Source: an uncultured Clostridia bacterium (lineage in GTDB: Bacteria > Bacillota_A > Clostridia > TANB77 > CAG-508). From it: DNA of 5,061 nt. Each line of letters opens with the position of its first letter. The stretch's first letter is position 1. Shown piece by piece: positions 4,990 through 5,061 of this stretch. The stretch spans positions 1 through 5,061 of the forward strand of contig CANQLO010000055.1 of the NCBI GenBank assembly GCA_947624715.1, read 5' to 3'. The translations under genes and the position numbers were made by a program. Below the pieces are notes generated by a model that did not search any database, had not been told where the DNA came from, and saw nothing but the letters and a program-made list of their open reading frames with translations.

Positions 4990-5061
4990 ATGAGTCAAGA
5001 AAATAGAGAACTAAACATAAATGATAATTACAAACTTACTACTGAAGATGCTAAAAAAATA
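4990..5061 (+). CDS. 5' end of an unidentified gene, cut by the window edge
   Basis: Only the first 24 codons are present, MSQENRELNINDNYKLTTED followed by AKKI, with no stop before the edge. The ATG is supported by AAGGAGG 7 bases upstream and by the perfect promoter at 4941-4969, so the gene is very likely real and well expressed. The visible residues are polar and charged, with no signal peptide start. A function cannot be read from so short a piece. It is transcribed away from the 154-residue protein gene and is the only plus-strand gene in the window. Confidence 0.85.
   Translation, partial: MSQENRELNINDNYKLTTEDAKKI

Noticed and set aside
1..5061. CRISPR arrays, tRNA, rRNA, complete insertion sequences or prophage genes
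   Set aside because: No regularly spaced repeats, tRNA-like cloverleaf, rRNA sequence, transposase or integrase motifs were seen on either strand.

Overview
The window is strongly A+T-rich. It uses clear AGGAGG-type ribosome binding sites, allows TTG start codons, and has SipW-type secretion genes and an FtsY without an acidic N-terminal domain. Together these point to a low-G+C Gram-positive bacterium, most likely an anaerobic Clostridia-type Firmicute. The species cannot be named from the sequence. Five complete protein genes lie on the minus strand. The start of a sixth gene runs rightward off the end of the window.

Layout from left to right. Positions 1-140 are non-coding and hold a nested TGTCAA/TTGACA inverted repeat just past the 3' end of ftsY. 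Positions 141-1022 are ftsY, the signal recognition particle receptor, preceded on its 5' side by two TGATATACT extended -10 candidates. A strong intrinsic terminator (1202-1241) closes a three-gene minus-strand operon that is read from 3995 down to 1255. Its genes are a secreted TasA/camelysin-like protein with a SipW-type signal peptide (3504-3995, TTG start), a SipW-type signal peptidase I with a long multi-pass N-terminal extension (2270-3430), and a two-helix membrane protein of the DUF5305 type (1255-2283, TTG start overlapping the peptidase gene by 14 bases). Farther right is a 154-residue charged protein of unknown function (4133-4597). A roughly 390-base divergent intergenic region follows. 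It contains a candidate minus-strand promoter, a G+C-richer island, and a perfect consensus sigma-A-type promoter driving the truncated plus-strand gene at 4990.

The three-gene operon reads as a compact surface-fibre or matrix module: a substrate, its dedicated Ser/His-dyad signal peptidase, and a membrane partner. It is comparable to the Bacillus tapA-sipW-tasA operon but has a different gene set. Its upstream region is unusually structured. A 20-bp hairpin with a U-run sits immediately before the first ribosome binding site, and a 20-base palindrome sits over the presumed promoter. A second, 9-bp hairpin separates the substrate gene from the peptidase gene. These suggest that expression of the abundant substrate is controlled separately from that of the enzymes. 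ftsY appears to be its own transcription unit, and no smc or rnc gene lies immediately 5' of it.
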